Below are positions 1-10,112 of a DNA stretch of 64,000 bases, one piece after another. The stretch is from positions 38,278,501 to 38,342,500 of the forward strand of contig CM027377.1 of assembly GCA_015680905.1 (NCBI GenBank). Reading direction: 5' to 3'. The stretch's first letter is position 1. Each line of letters begins with the position of its first letter. The notes beneath the pieces are model-generated. The model had not been told where the DNA came from. It searched no databases and saw only the letters and a program-made list of their open reading frames with translations. The translations under genes were made by a program, and so were the position numbers. The stretch comes from Coptis chinensis. Its lineage: Eukaryota; Streptophyta; Magnoliopsida; Ranunculales; Ranunculaceae.

Positions 1-1347
1 AAAGTATAAGCCTGCATGGATGTCGCAGGAGCATGTTGATGACAAGGATAACTCACAGGATGGTGATGAACCATGGCAGTTTTAAAAGGAGAAAGGAAGC
101 AAGACAAAGGGGAAAGATGTGGATCTGACTCCTCTTCCACCCAGGGCAAGGAAAATTCCAGCAAGATATAAATGATTTACTTTTACTGGAAATACACATG
201 GTTTAGACATTAGAATGAAGGTTTTATCACCTTCATGGAATTTATTTTTTGGTTTCAAAGTGGGAACTTAATCCAGCCCGGGTGGTACTTAACTCCTAGT
301 TTATAACCTTATTATTATATATAATATATTTACATTTTGCTTGCAAAAAAAAATGACATTGCTCATATATTGGCTATGGCTTGCGCGCTTCAATTCCCCA
401 GTTGCAAGTTTTAACAAAATTGTTGTGTGGAAGTGGGGGAAGTTTAGTGTATGAGCATCCTGAATAAATTATTATGCTGAAACTGATCAACTACTATATG
501 AGTGGGTTAATTATTAGCATTGTATGAAGAAGTGGGGGAAGTTTAGTGTATTCCATTCAAGTCTTTGGTGAAGAAGGTAGGTTACAAGCTGATTGATCTT
601 CTGGTTATGAATGATATAAATACAAATTGTTCAAAGGAAATTTACTTGCTACAGAATGTGATGTGGAGTTTGCCTAGCTCAAGCCCTCAACTATGCAGAA
701 TTGACAACTGTTTGGTGGTTCTACTGGGGATACCAACTAATTTGTCTTATTTTGGTGGGTATAGAGTTCAAGGGTAAAGCTCATGATGTATTATTTTAAG
801 TGTGAACCTCCTGAGACATCGGGATATCATGTATAAATCTATTAAGTACTGCCACAATGTGGACATATCAGTTGGTATGGCAAGAACAGAGTTGTATCTT
901 AGTTAACATTTCAGTTTAGTTCAAGGTTGGATTTTGTGATTTGTTTGTTGCTATAGGCTGATTATGAATTGTGTTGTTAATGGCTGAATTTTCATGAATA
1001 TGTAGTTTACTAATCAATTGTACATTTTTCTGATCTCTTGTAGGTGTTTGGGAGCTGGAATTTTGTCCAAACAAATTATTGTGTAGAACATGGGATCATC
1101 CTCCCAACATTGGTGATATGGTGCACATGTTATCTTATTGTATGAAAGCGAAGTCATAGCACAGTAGAGATTTGTTTTTGTGTTTTATGATGCATAAGAC
1201 TTCCTTAATTAAAAAACAAAATCACTTTTTGTGTATAAGTATTATCCATTTTTTGTTGGGTACAGGTAATAGCATTCGAAAAAATGGTACCTTTTATGTG
1301 CATGCACTAGATAGACTTTGTTGACCCTTTTCGACACATTTAATTCA
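1..1347 (+). repeat. Direct repeat copy A: 3' tail of a gag-like (DUF4283-type) unit
   Basis: This stretch aligns base by base with 19179-20525. The two copies have almost the same length, with scattered substitutions and one short rearranged patch near 430-450. Its first ~170 bases match the C-terminal coding end of the gag-like gene seen upstream of copy B. Here one glutamine codon (CAA in copy B) has become TAA near position 93, so this copy is dead. The rest is non-coding, with a shared AT-rich block near 310-360. The upstream coding part would lie outside the window. Similarity stops at TTAATTCA, exactly where a Helitron-type terminus begins. Small reading frames inside (for example 565-777) show no recognisable product. 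Confidence 0.85.
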
Positions 1348-1376
1348 CTAGGTATAACCCGTGCCTACAGCACGGT
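1348..1376 (-). mobile_element. Helitron 3' terminus (minus orientation)
   Basis: Read on the minus strand, this is a 6-bp stem (CCGTGC/GCACGG) with a short loop, then seven bases (GTTATAC), then CTAG. The next base outside is T. A hairpin ending about 7-11 bases before CTRR, with insertion between A and T, is the signature of plant Helitrons. The uninterrupted copy at 20518-20531 reads A then T at the same point, which looks like the empty site. The element body would extend rightwards and could contain the two gene fragments at 1607-3668. The 5' TC end was not found. Confidence 0.6.
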
Positions 1377-1606
1377 TTGTTATTAGGCGCTAATTATATC
1401 GAATGGAGTTGCTTATTATGTTTTAAAGACGTGTACACCTTATGATCACGTTGTGAAAAAGTGTCCTTTGACTTGCCATACTGGAATAAGAACTGACAAC
1501 CATAATTGACTTACTAAAAGCTCTCAATGGAAAGAAATTATTCCAAAAAGATAAAAAAATAAATTGAACCTAATATAATGTAATATTCTACTACGAATAA
1601 TATAAC

Positions 1607-2630
1607 CTATATTTCTTTGAACATCTGCGTAAGAAGTAATTTTTTTATGCCCGAGTTTAAATCCTCAATCTGCTTCTGCAAACTAATGACTTCTTTCCGG
1701 ACAATTTTGAAACATAGATTCATTAGACTGCTTTTTCGTTTTGCAATTATAAGCTTTTGTCTTTTTTCTACCAGTTCTTCATAGTTGTAATCTTCTACTT
1801 CAAGCGTATACGCATGACGCAAGAAGTCAATTGCTCTTCCGACAGCTGAATGTTCTGATGTTTCTTGTATTGTCAATGGTGTCCCTTCAAATTTGTATAT
1901 CAGTGGTTTGTATTCCAAATGTTTCACTTCTATTATCAGAAGGTTTAGAGTAATAGTTGTTGTGTATTTCCCATCTTCCAGTATACTGGTATATATTGCG
2001 TGGTCTTTAATTTTGAACTTCTTGATGAAGTATTGTAGCATCTCTTTGAATGGAACTGGTATTATATCATCATATACAAATGACTGCAAAAAGTCATAAG
2101 TTAACACTGATGTCAATTAAACCAAAAAATTGTTTGAAAAAATAATAATTCAAAATTAAAAGTCTTACCTTTCCTTCTATATATGCTAATATGTAACTCA
2201 CGTTTTCATTGTTTTCCATGATTTCCTTTATTGTCCTCTCTATAAAAGATTAACTACTTTTTCTGGCCTGATTCTCATATTCGTCGACGTTGTTGACCTA
2301 AAATTAAAAAAATGAAATTGTCAATCAGCTGCAATAATTTTAAAATAATAATAAATAATGTTATAAAGGTTAAACTATTACCGACTTCTTAGAACTACGA
2401 ATATGTATCTCTAGTTCATTTGTTGGCTTCCCCCTGTGATTGCAACTTTCTTTCGTGTATTTGTTCCCACTTTCATCAAAAGCCTTGCAATCCTAAAAGA
2501 ATTTTTTTGTTATTACAAATCAAATGAAATTGAGTTGATAAAACTTTTTTGAAGAAAAAACATTATTAATTCTTGCCTTAACCTGTTGTTTGTGGAGTTG
2601 AATGTTTTTTTTGCAAGGCGATGCAACTTC
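1607..2630 (-). pseudogene. Four-exon gene fragment of unknown family, one in-frame stop
   Basis: I do not recognise the family. Four exons read in one consistent phase on the minus strand: about 2630-2583 (start unclear), 2492-2382, 2297-2169 and 2083-1607. They are joined by clean GT donors and pyrimidine-rich AG acceptors, such as TTTTTGCAG before the last exon. The second exon encodes a Cys/His-containing stretch (ESCNHRGKP). The last encodes about 158 residues, ending in a Lys/Glu-rich, probably coiled-coil tail (LQKQIEDLNSGIKKLL). The third exon has an in-frame TAA after KSS, so the protein cannot be made as it stands. There is no signal peptide or membrane segment. It lies just upstream of the Helitron 3' end in the same orientation, which suggests a captured fragment. 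Confidence 0.5.
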
Positions 2631-2878
2631 TCATATTAGACTGGCAAGAAACATAAAGGACAACAGTTGGAAAATAGAACTTGATCCACTCATAATCATT
2701 GCATCTTGCAAACAATATTCTTGCACCTAATTGCAGAAGTCTCTTCAATCAAGCAAATCATGACACACCAGTTTTACAGCAATAGGATCATATATTACAT
2801 TATAAGATGAAACACTTTTATCTATGAAATCCGGATAATAAACAGGTTCAACACCAACAGACTCATTTGGCTCATTTA

Positions 2879-3668
2879 CTACCACGCACCATCTCCAAAG
2901 AGGTAACCAAGGGAAGATCCCCCACCAGGAGCAACATGTACCTTTGTTGAAGGTCGGTCGAAAAAAACATCACTAAGTTGTGCAACCAAATAAGTAAATA
3001 CGCAAATACACAATCAAATCAAACACAACAAATTTAAGATGAGCAAGAGTGATTTTAAAAGTATAACACGTTTTGTGCGTTATCTTTATTGAGTACATTT
3101 TCTATTAGTTATCTTCAAACAGGCGGGTAATGCATGTTTGTTCAATGATACAGTACATTTTTGTCCCATACTTAACTATCTCAAGTCCACATGCTACCTT
3201 ACAATTGATTTTCTAGAAGAATGGATCTTGTTGCACACCATCCACTCACTAATAACTCAATCTATTCTATCTAAATAAAACAATGAGTTCTTCCTTTAAG
3301 AAACCAAAGAGACAAACTAATGAACATACTAAATTATAGATACAATAAATGCATTGTCCACTAGACATGGATATAATATGAATGATTCGGAAAGCATGAG
3401 ATGAAGAGCATACCATGATAAAATTGCCAGTGTTCTGGCCATCAGCTCGGAAATAATTATTCGCTTGACTCCCTTGAATGCCTGTTGGAATCTGCTTAGC
3501 ATTATCCACAGGTGGCGAAGCAGACTTCTTGGGAACAACAGGTTCTGCAGGTAGTGGTGCCTCACTCTAAGGAAGTGGAGTTGAGGGTTTTGGAGGTGGA
3601 GCCTCACCACTCCCAAAAAAATAACCCAAAGAACTTTGTCCCCCTCCACTGCTCACTCCATGACCCAT
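2879..3668 (-). pseudogene. SP1L: SPIRAL1-like microtubule-associated protein, broken
   Basis: SPIRAL1 family proteins are small (about 110 residues), plant-specific and bind cortical microtubules, controlling directional cell growth. Exon 1 (3668-3414) starts with the family N-terminus MGHGVSSGGGQSSLGYFFG. It ends with the conserved NNYFRADGQNTGNF and a GT donor. Exon 2 (2959-2879) encodes the C-terminal DRPSTKVHVAPGGGSSLGYL motif and a TAG stop. Two lesions are visible: codon 34 is TAG, and no AG acceptor sits directly before exon 2 (the bases there are TTTTTTTC). Length and two-exon layout are otherwise normal. It lies upstream of the unknown fragment at 1607-2630 on the same strand and may be Helitron cargo rather than a resident gene. 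Confidence 0.85.
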
Positions 3669-4017
3669 TTTCCTCTAACAATAAATCTACAAACTTTCTT
3701 CCCTATATTAACAGATCCAAAAATCAATATTAACATATCTAACAAAAATTAAATTAAATTAACTCAAACATTGTAACACGGATCTAATCAAAAGAAATGC
3801 TAAAAACAAAGATCTAGTGTTTGTGTACCTTGATTTAACAGTATCATGAATCAGGTTTAATCCATGCATAGTTAACATCCACCTTGCTTGTTGTTGAAAG
3901 TGTTACACTTAAACTGGAACTCTAGGAGTCTCCACCTAAACCATATAATTACATGTGACGATTATCTTTGTTAGGAGGGTGCCGTAGGAGAGACAAAATT
4001 CCACCTAGAGAGAGAGA
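3669..4017. other. No gene; region upstream of the SPIRAL1-like copy
   Basis: AT-rich sequence that would correspond to the 5' untranslated region, or an intron of it, of the SPIRAL1-like copy. It contains no convincing reading frame or promoter motif and ends in a short GA run at 4008-4020. Confidence 0.4.
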
Positions 4018-4110
4018 GAGATTTTATACAATATTTTCTACTATAAAAATGAATAAATGAGAGAGTAGATTTTATACAATATTTTCTACTATAAAAATGA
4101 ATAAATGAAT
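4018..4110. repeat. Two-copy tandem duplication, unit about 49 bp
   Basis: A unit containing TTTTATACAATATTTTCTAC and ending AATGAATAAATGA appears twice in a row, separated by a GAGAG remnant. The copies are nearly identical, so the duplication looks recent. Confidence 0.85.
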
Positions 4111-4400
4111 AATTCATAATAAATATTAGTTTTTTAGATCAGATCGGATATATCGTATATCCGATGCGGATATAGCCATATCAGAATCTAATATCCGAAA
4201 TTTTCGAATAATATCCAATTTTTCAAAAACTTGGTTACAAATTTTCGAATATCTACATAGCCGCCTAATGTGAGCCAACCAAACACGTACAATACCTGAT
4301 CGATAACTGAAATTGGGGAGAGATGAAACAAAACACTACTTGAAACCCTAGCTAGTTGAAAAGAGGGTGTCAATAGAAGTTTTAGCGCTCGACAGTTTTC

Positions 4401-4403
<3 letters not shown>

Positions 4404-4432
<29 letters not shown>
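4404..4432. repeat. Poly(T) tract, 29 bases
   Basis: Uninterrupted run of T. On the minus strand this is a poly(A) run, but no retrocopy was recognised next to it. Confidence 0.95.
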
Positions 4433-4721
4433 CTAGATTGCTTTACCCACTGTAGGTTTATTTTTTGGCAAAACATTAGCCACCTTTTCTGTAGAAACGG
4501 TGGGGTAAATGAATGTGAGAAAACAAATTAGGAATTTTATGTTGTACCGTAGTATATGACATATTATATACCGCTATTTTACGAGACTAGTGGTATTTGC
4601 TTGTACCGAAATTAGAAAAGCCATTTTTACTGTGGGAATTGACTATTAGCCACCGTTATTGGAAAAATAGTGGTATATACCATTTGACCTACCGTGGCTA
4701 ATGTGTATTTATGTAGTAGTG
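4433..4721. mobile_element. Possible CACTA-type transposon end (weak)
   Basis: Read on the minus strand the block ends outward with CACTACTACATAAATACAC. Several dispersed GCCAC(C/G)G-type motifs occur inside, resembling the subterminal repeats of CACTA elements. A CACTACTTG sits at about 4333, but no matching 3-bp target duplication is visible. The element is incomplete or misidentified. Confidence 0.25.
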
Positions 4722-4796
4722 AATTGAACCTATATGACTTGGGATGTACAACGATAGATGGCAGCCAAAAGGTGCCAACGAAGTGATTGGTTGTTA

Positions 4797-5604
4797 GGGC
4801 ATCACCAATGGGACCTAGATACGGGCATTTATCTCCAAATTTAATGGACCTTAAAGAAAAAATGCCTCCAACGTGGCCCTTAAATGGGACTCCAATTTAA
4901 TCATCCTAGATATGTCTTCATTTCTATGGATGTTTATTCCTGTTCTAAAAATCGGTCTACGCGGCCGCCTAGGTGGTCTCTAGGCGCTAGGCGGTGCCCA
5001 ACCGACTTGCCTAGGCCCTAGTCGTTTAAAAATTGGTGGACCGACTAGGCGGTCTAGTCATTTTTTTTTTTTTTGAATGATTAAATGTCAAAAAATAAAG
5101 GCCCGTGTAGGCTTAAGATTTGAATGAGTTTAAAAGACTTAAGTCTTATGTAAATTATATACCACTATAACAATGAGTATGTTTTTATATAAAGTCAATA
5201 TTCATCAACTATTACGTATTTTTGTAATAAGTATCTTTGTTTGTGTTTATTTTTTGAGTTATGGTAAATGATTTTTTTCATTTCTTGTAGTATATGTGTG
5301 TATTATTATATATATTAGGAAAAAATTGCCCTATCGCTTTAAAATTGCCTAGAACTGCCTAGAAGGCCTAGGCGCTAGGCGCTCTCCCATTGTTTATAAA
5401 AGACCCGAAGCCTGAAACTTTGCACATGACTTCACTTAAGTCAGTACATGACTTCATTTTATGATTTTTTTCATCTTATTTCACGTATTATAAAGGAACA
5501 GTTATCTTCTCTGTTGGAACACCCATCAAAATAGAGTTTTAGCTTCTCGTTATGGCCTCCAAAACACTAACATGGCCCTGGGTTTTGAAGGCTTCGTGAT
5601 GCCC
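4797..5604. mobile_element. Tourist-like (PIF/Harbinger) MITE carrying a nested repeat
   Basis: The ends are GGGCATCAC and GTGATGCCC, perfect inverted repeats flanked by TTA on both sides (4794-4796 and 5605-5607). TTA is the target duplication of PIF/Harbinger elements. At about 800 bp it is long for the class because a separate CTAGGCG-rich repeat (4940-5400) lies inside. A second element with GGGCAT ends and TTA flanks is at 28915-29369. No transposase is present. Confidence 0.65.
4940..5400. repeat. CTAGGCG-rich dispersed repeat, copy 1
   Basis: It begins TTCTAAAAATCGGTCTA, continues with several GCCTAGG/CTAGGCG palindromes, an AT-rich core and a second CTAGGCG cluster at the far end. 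The copy at 42257-42760 matches it along most of its length. It is non-coding and non-autonomous. The class is not determined. Confidence 0.75.
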
Positions 5605-5607
5605 TTA

Positions 5608-6217
5608 GCCTACCATAATGAAGGGCTTTCAAATTCTCCTTTGGGGACCAGAGAAAGGAACCTTCAGGGGAGTTCAGGGCTACATATACAAGCAAAAGTC
5701 AAAACAACGTACATAACCCAGTAACCCACCACTGGAAATTGAAGGCCCAACTCCCTTTTATTTGTTGCCATGTGCCCTAGCCCCAATGTATAACTAGATA
5801 TCGGCTAAAAAACAAACCAATTCACAAAGAGACAAAACTAATGAAGTAGAAAAAAACATGGTACCGTTGGTACGGCTTTTCTAGATTAGATTATAGGAGC
5901 AGTTGGGTTGTCTAATTCACGCTACCTACCAAACTACTCTCTAAAACATATTATACACTTTAAATATATTGCTGAAAATATTGACAATTATTTATAAACC
6001 GATGAAGAAGAAACTCTTTTTCTCTTTATAAATTTTGATAATTCGATTTATAAATTTTGATAATTTGAGTTTGGATAGCATATCAAAAAAAATGAATTGG
6101 AATTTTGGGTGAGCAGTGTTTGTTTTCTCAAAGAGAGAGAAGTTGAAATTCTCACAGGCTCTTTATTGAAGAAAAAAATAATAATAATTCTCACAGGTTA
6201 GATAAGTGTCCCATTTT
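5608..6217. other. No gene seen
   Basis: AT-rich sequence between two MITEs. I find no reading frame of note, no RNA gene and no clear repeat. Confidence 0.5.
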
Positions 6218-6225
6218 CTCACATA

Positions 6226-6804
6226 TAGGGCTGGTCATCGAGTCGAGCTATTCGTGAGTAACTCGAGCTCGGCTCGTCGATGGCTCGACTCAAACTCGTT
6301 CGCACAAAAGTATGAGTCGAGCTTGAACTTAATTTAAAGCTCATTCTAGATAGCGAGTAGTTTGAGTTCGAAGTTCGAAGAAAGCTCGTGAGTTATTCAT
6401 GAAGCCTACTCGAAGTCGGCTTCGAAGCTCGAGTAGTCATGAGCTACTCGCTTTATAAGCCCATACGTAGTATATAATTTATAATTTATACGACATTTTA
6501 TACTTTATACCCAACTATAATTTACAATTTATACTAGTTTTAATGTTTTATATATATTTTTTTCGAGTTTGAGCTCGAAGTTCGAAGTTTAAACGAAGAT
6601 AATCGAACTCGAAGTTCAACCCGAAGCTCGAGCTAAAGTAAAACGAGTCGAGCCGAGTCGAGCTCGAGCTATTAGTATAACTAGGCGAGTCGAGCTTGAG
6701 CTTCAATATTAAGCTCGAATGCGAGTTCGGGTTGAGTTTCTGCATGTGCGAGTCGAGTTCGAGTATAGGAAAACTCGACCCGGATAGCTCGATGGCCAGC
6801 CCTA
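6226..6804. mobile_element. hAT-type MITE, 579 bp, perfect 8-bp target duplication
   Basis: The terminal inverted repeats read TAGGGCTGG(T/C)CATCGAG inward from both ends. The flanks are CTCACATA at 6218-6225 and again at 6805-6812, an exact 8-bp duplication as made by hAT transposases. The interior is rich in CGAGCTCG/TCGAGTCG motifs that can fold back. There is no coding capacity. A shorter element with a similar TAGGGC end is at 55718-56001. Confidence 0.85.
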
Positions 6805-6812
6805 CTCACATA

Positions 6813-7660
6813 CACAAGCTATGAAGTGGAGTTGAGGGTCACGTCATTTTTTTAGATAATAATGCATTAATGCTTGAGAGCAGAGGTCAACGGTCAACCC
6901 AAGGCTTAACCCCAAAAAAAAAAAAAAAAAATCAACCCAAGGCGTCTGCTAACAATTTTCAATTGTGAAATATTACTTCAATTGATCCACGTCGGCAAGA
7001 TATAACCATATCCTATTCAATCATAATCTATTTTCAATCTATCTAATCACAACAACTTCACTACTTAACTATGCATGTCAAGATTATCACCCACACCATG
7101 GTTTGGTGCACCAAATCACAATAGAATAGTGAATGAAATTAGCGGATTTGCGTTTTTCAACCCAATGGTTTTTCTCCATAGGCTGTAAAAAAGACTTTAT
7201 ATTTGACAACTTCCTAGCCACCATCAACAAAAGAGTAGGGGAAATTGACATTTTTTGACTAAATTAAATTCCCAATTCCCCATTTTGCCCCTCTCTCTTA
7301 CCTCATCTCTCATCCTCATGGATAGGAAAGTAAATTTGACAAAATTAGATTCTTGAAAATCAATTATGTGGGGACTTATTTTCTGCATGCCATTGTCAGT
7401 GGCCCTGCCATTCTGCTAAAACTCGCTCTCTATGTAAGTAAATTAATAGTAACAGCGTTGACAGGTTGGAGTTTTGATGCGCCATTGGATCACAAATTTC
7501 GTCATATTTGGTGGAATAGTGCACCATTGGACTTGGCCTTACGGTCTTGAGTACTTATTAGTACGGATTGGCTTTGCTTGTAGTTCTCCACAAAGGAGAC
7601 CCACAAGATATAAATTATATTGATGATAGATTAATTCCAACATCCCCACATCATCACATG
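6813..7660. other. No gene seen; upstream region of the glycine-rich protein gene
   Basis: AT-rich sequence with an A17 run near 6913. The reading frame at 7353-7550 has no recognisable product. The last few hundred bases would be the promoter of the gene starting at 7746. Confidence 0.45.
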
Positions 7661-7672
7661 GTATTCAATCCT

Positions 7673-7680
7673 CTATAAAT
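7673..7680 (+). promoter_or_regulatory. TATA box of the glycine-rich protein gene
   Basis: CTATAAAT lies 66 bases before the start codon at 7746, a normal distance for a plant TATA box with a short leader. Confidence 0.6.
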
Positions 7681-7745
7681 TAGGAGCACACTACACATAA
7701 ACTTCTCATCCTCAGTGTCTGTTGTCTTTCAACATTTCAAGAAAA

Positions 7746-8487
7746 ATGTCTCATTTAAAAGCCTTTTTTGTTATGGGATTCCTCCTAACTGCTGTTCTTT
7801 TGGTTATTTCTTCTGAAGTAGCAGCAGTCGAGAGTCAAACTGTTGAAACTGGTGAGTCTAATTATTATATACGTGATGTATTAATAAACCTAATTACCTT
7901 CTTTCTTGTACCTAGTTTTTGAAATTTCTATGATGTTAAAATATGTCTACGAGGAACACCAAAGAATAATCTAGTTGTGAGATACACGTTTGCAAAACAG
8001 TAGTGACTCGAGTTGCGACACAATAATACAATACATACCATACCACACTGAAAGACAGTGCTTGAGCCTTATCAGCATTGCCTAGCTCTTAGCATACCTG
8101 AAATGCCACCTTCTAGTAGTATATGTGGTAACGCCTAAATAAGTTATATGTTCATTCTTGTAATTTCATTATAGTACATACATTATCTCTTTAAAATTTT
8201 ATATTAATTAAGTAATGCATTAATCATTCTCATTAACAACTCCTGTGCTATTTCGTTGGCAGAGAACAAGGAGAGTTTGGAGGATGCTAAGTATCGTAGA
8301 TACCATGGTGGACATGGTAAATACCACGGTGGACATGGGAGATACCACGGTGGACACCACGGTAGACATGGTTGATAAAACAGTAGAGGGGGTTGGTTAC
8401 AACGGTGGAGGAGGCCGTGCGTGGTGGGTGCCGTTATGGCTGCTGCCGTTGTTGCAATTACGTTGTATCCGAAACCAAACCCCCTAG
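7746..8487 (+). pseudogene. Glycine/histidine-rich secreted protein (GRP), frameshifted tail
   Basis: Exon 1 (7746-7851) encodes a Met start and a typical signal peptide (hydrophobic core FFVMGFLLTAVLLVISS, then EVAAV). Exon 2 begins at 8263 after a CAG acceptor and gives repeats of the YHGGHG type before TGA at 8373. The product as it stands is 72 residues. Downstream, other frames still encode a glycine stretch (GYNGGGG) and a cysteine-rich end (CRYGCCRCCNY). That is the C-terminus of plant class II GRPs, which are secreted to the cell wall. The gene therefore appears to have lost its Cys-rich tail through at least two frameshifts. The short form could still be expressed, since TATA box, splice sites and signal peptide are intact. 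Confidence 0.65.
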
Positions 8488-10112
8488 AAACACTATGTAT
8501 GCATCCCTAGTTTGATATAAATAAACTCACGGTGTAGTGTATATACGCCGTGTTTGTATTTGAATAACAGCAGTTGCATTGAAAATATGTTGGTTCTGCT
8601 TTTACGGTTGTAAATACTTCCCGAAATATATAAATTTCAGTATTGAACCGAAGGACATAAAATTATATGTAAAATATGTTTTTTCGCTAATGTATTATAT
8701 GTAAGAGTTCATGGTTGTTACAAAATATAAAAACATAGGGACACACACTGCTGGTGACACTCCATAAGTGAGACAGATCCTCTCATTTTCAGTCGCCATT
8801 AAATAGATAGTGTCAAACTGGGCATTTCTATATGAGACAAATTCAGAGCAAGCTTGGAACCACACTCCGATCATAGTTTCTTATAACCACATGTACAAGC
8901 TACCTCTATTTTGCTAGTTACTTCCATGTTCAGCATAAAAAGAATTGTGACTCCCAAATACAAAGAAAAAGATCCAGTAACTTGACATGAAATTCCGAAT
9001 ACATCCACAAGCAGAGTGTCAGATTGCTACTCCATCTGTATAAATTTTCACACGAGGAGGTACATTTGAATGCCAAATCACGTCAATAATTTTAAGATCA
9101 TGTCTATCAGTAATACCAATGCTGCTCATTAACATCATTATACATACTTCCCTTCAATATAACATTCACCTCCACTATCCATGGCCTGAGTAAGTTCTGA
9201 GCTGATAACAAATTGATCTGCAATAAAAAAAATAACTGAGTTAACGTTTCACCAGTTAAAGAAAATCACAGAGGGAACAACGTACAGGAAACATTAAAGA
9301 TCTCTCTGCCTTCCAGAACATGAACAGTTGGTACCTTTCTGCACAACTAATTTCCACGTGGAGAGCGTTCTAGAAGAAAGAATGTAGGATTCCCGTACCA
9401 TCTTGCTCCAACTAACATTTTCTTGCTGCTCACTAGCTACATCATAGCTTCGTTAAAGGGAGAGGAGGTCATTGGCTGGAGTTGCCCATAGCGAAGTATC
9501 ATACGAGGTTACTCAGGATTAGGTACTGCCATCATTCTATCGAAGATGTTGACTGAAATCATTCAGGAGTGCATCTTCCATTCCATCTTCAATGAAATCC
9601 CCATTTATCCTTGTAGGCCTGAAAAATTTATCATGGTATTTGCAAGATCTATAATCCTTTGTCCTAACCAACAATCATCTGGAATAGTTCACTTTAATTC
9701 CATTACTAACAATCCATTCCGACTTTTTGGGCCCGATTGTACAAGACGGATAGCACTCTTTATTGCAGACCATATCAAAGAGATTCTGTAAAAAGATAAA
9801 TCGGATTGCCACCCCTGTTTAGGTATTACCTTTTCATAGAACTGAAGCATTGCGACTGTATGGTAAAACTTCCGGTACCAACCTGACCATGGAGCTGAAA
9901 ATTTCAGGTATTCCTTTTTCATAGAACTAAACCACTGCGACTGAACAACATGCACAACATCCATCTTGGGTTAGGCATGTGGCAAAATGGTGTACCCCCT
10001 GAAGGATTTGCATAAGCAATTGATCTTTTGCCAATTTCATGATCCATCTCTGAAGTTGATGAGAAAAAAAATATCAATATACATAAAGCACGAATATATG
10101 TCAAAGATGTTC
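8488..10112. other. No gene; 3' flanks of two convergent genes
   Basis: This lies between the convergent GRP and PPR genes. The part nearest 10112 would be the 3' untranslated region of the PPR gene. The reading frames at 9546-9791 and 9689-9964 overlap on opposite strands and show no recognisable domain. Confidence 0.5.

Noticed and set aside
2570-2860. A long open reading on the minus strand with stretches such as CNDYEWIKFYFPTVV and NEPNESVGVEPVYYPDF
   Set aside because: Much of it lies just after the stop of the SPIRAL1-like gene, where a 3' untranslated region is expected, and it is in a different frame from the phase-consistent exons at 1607-2492. Probably chance openness.
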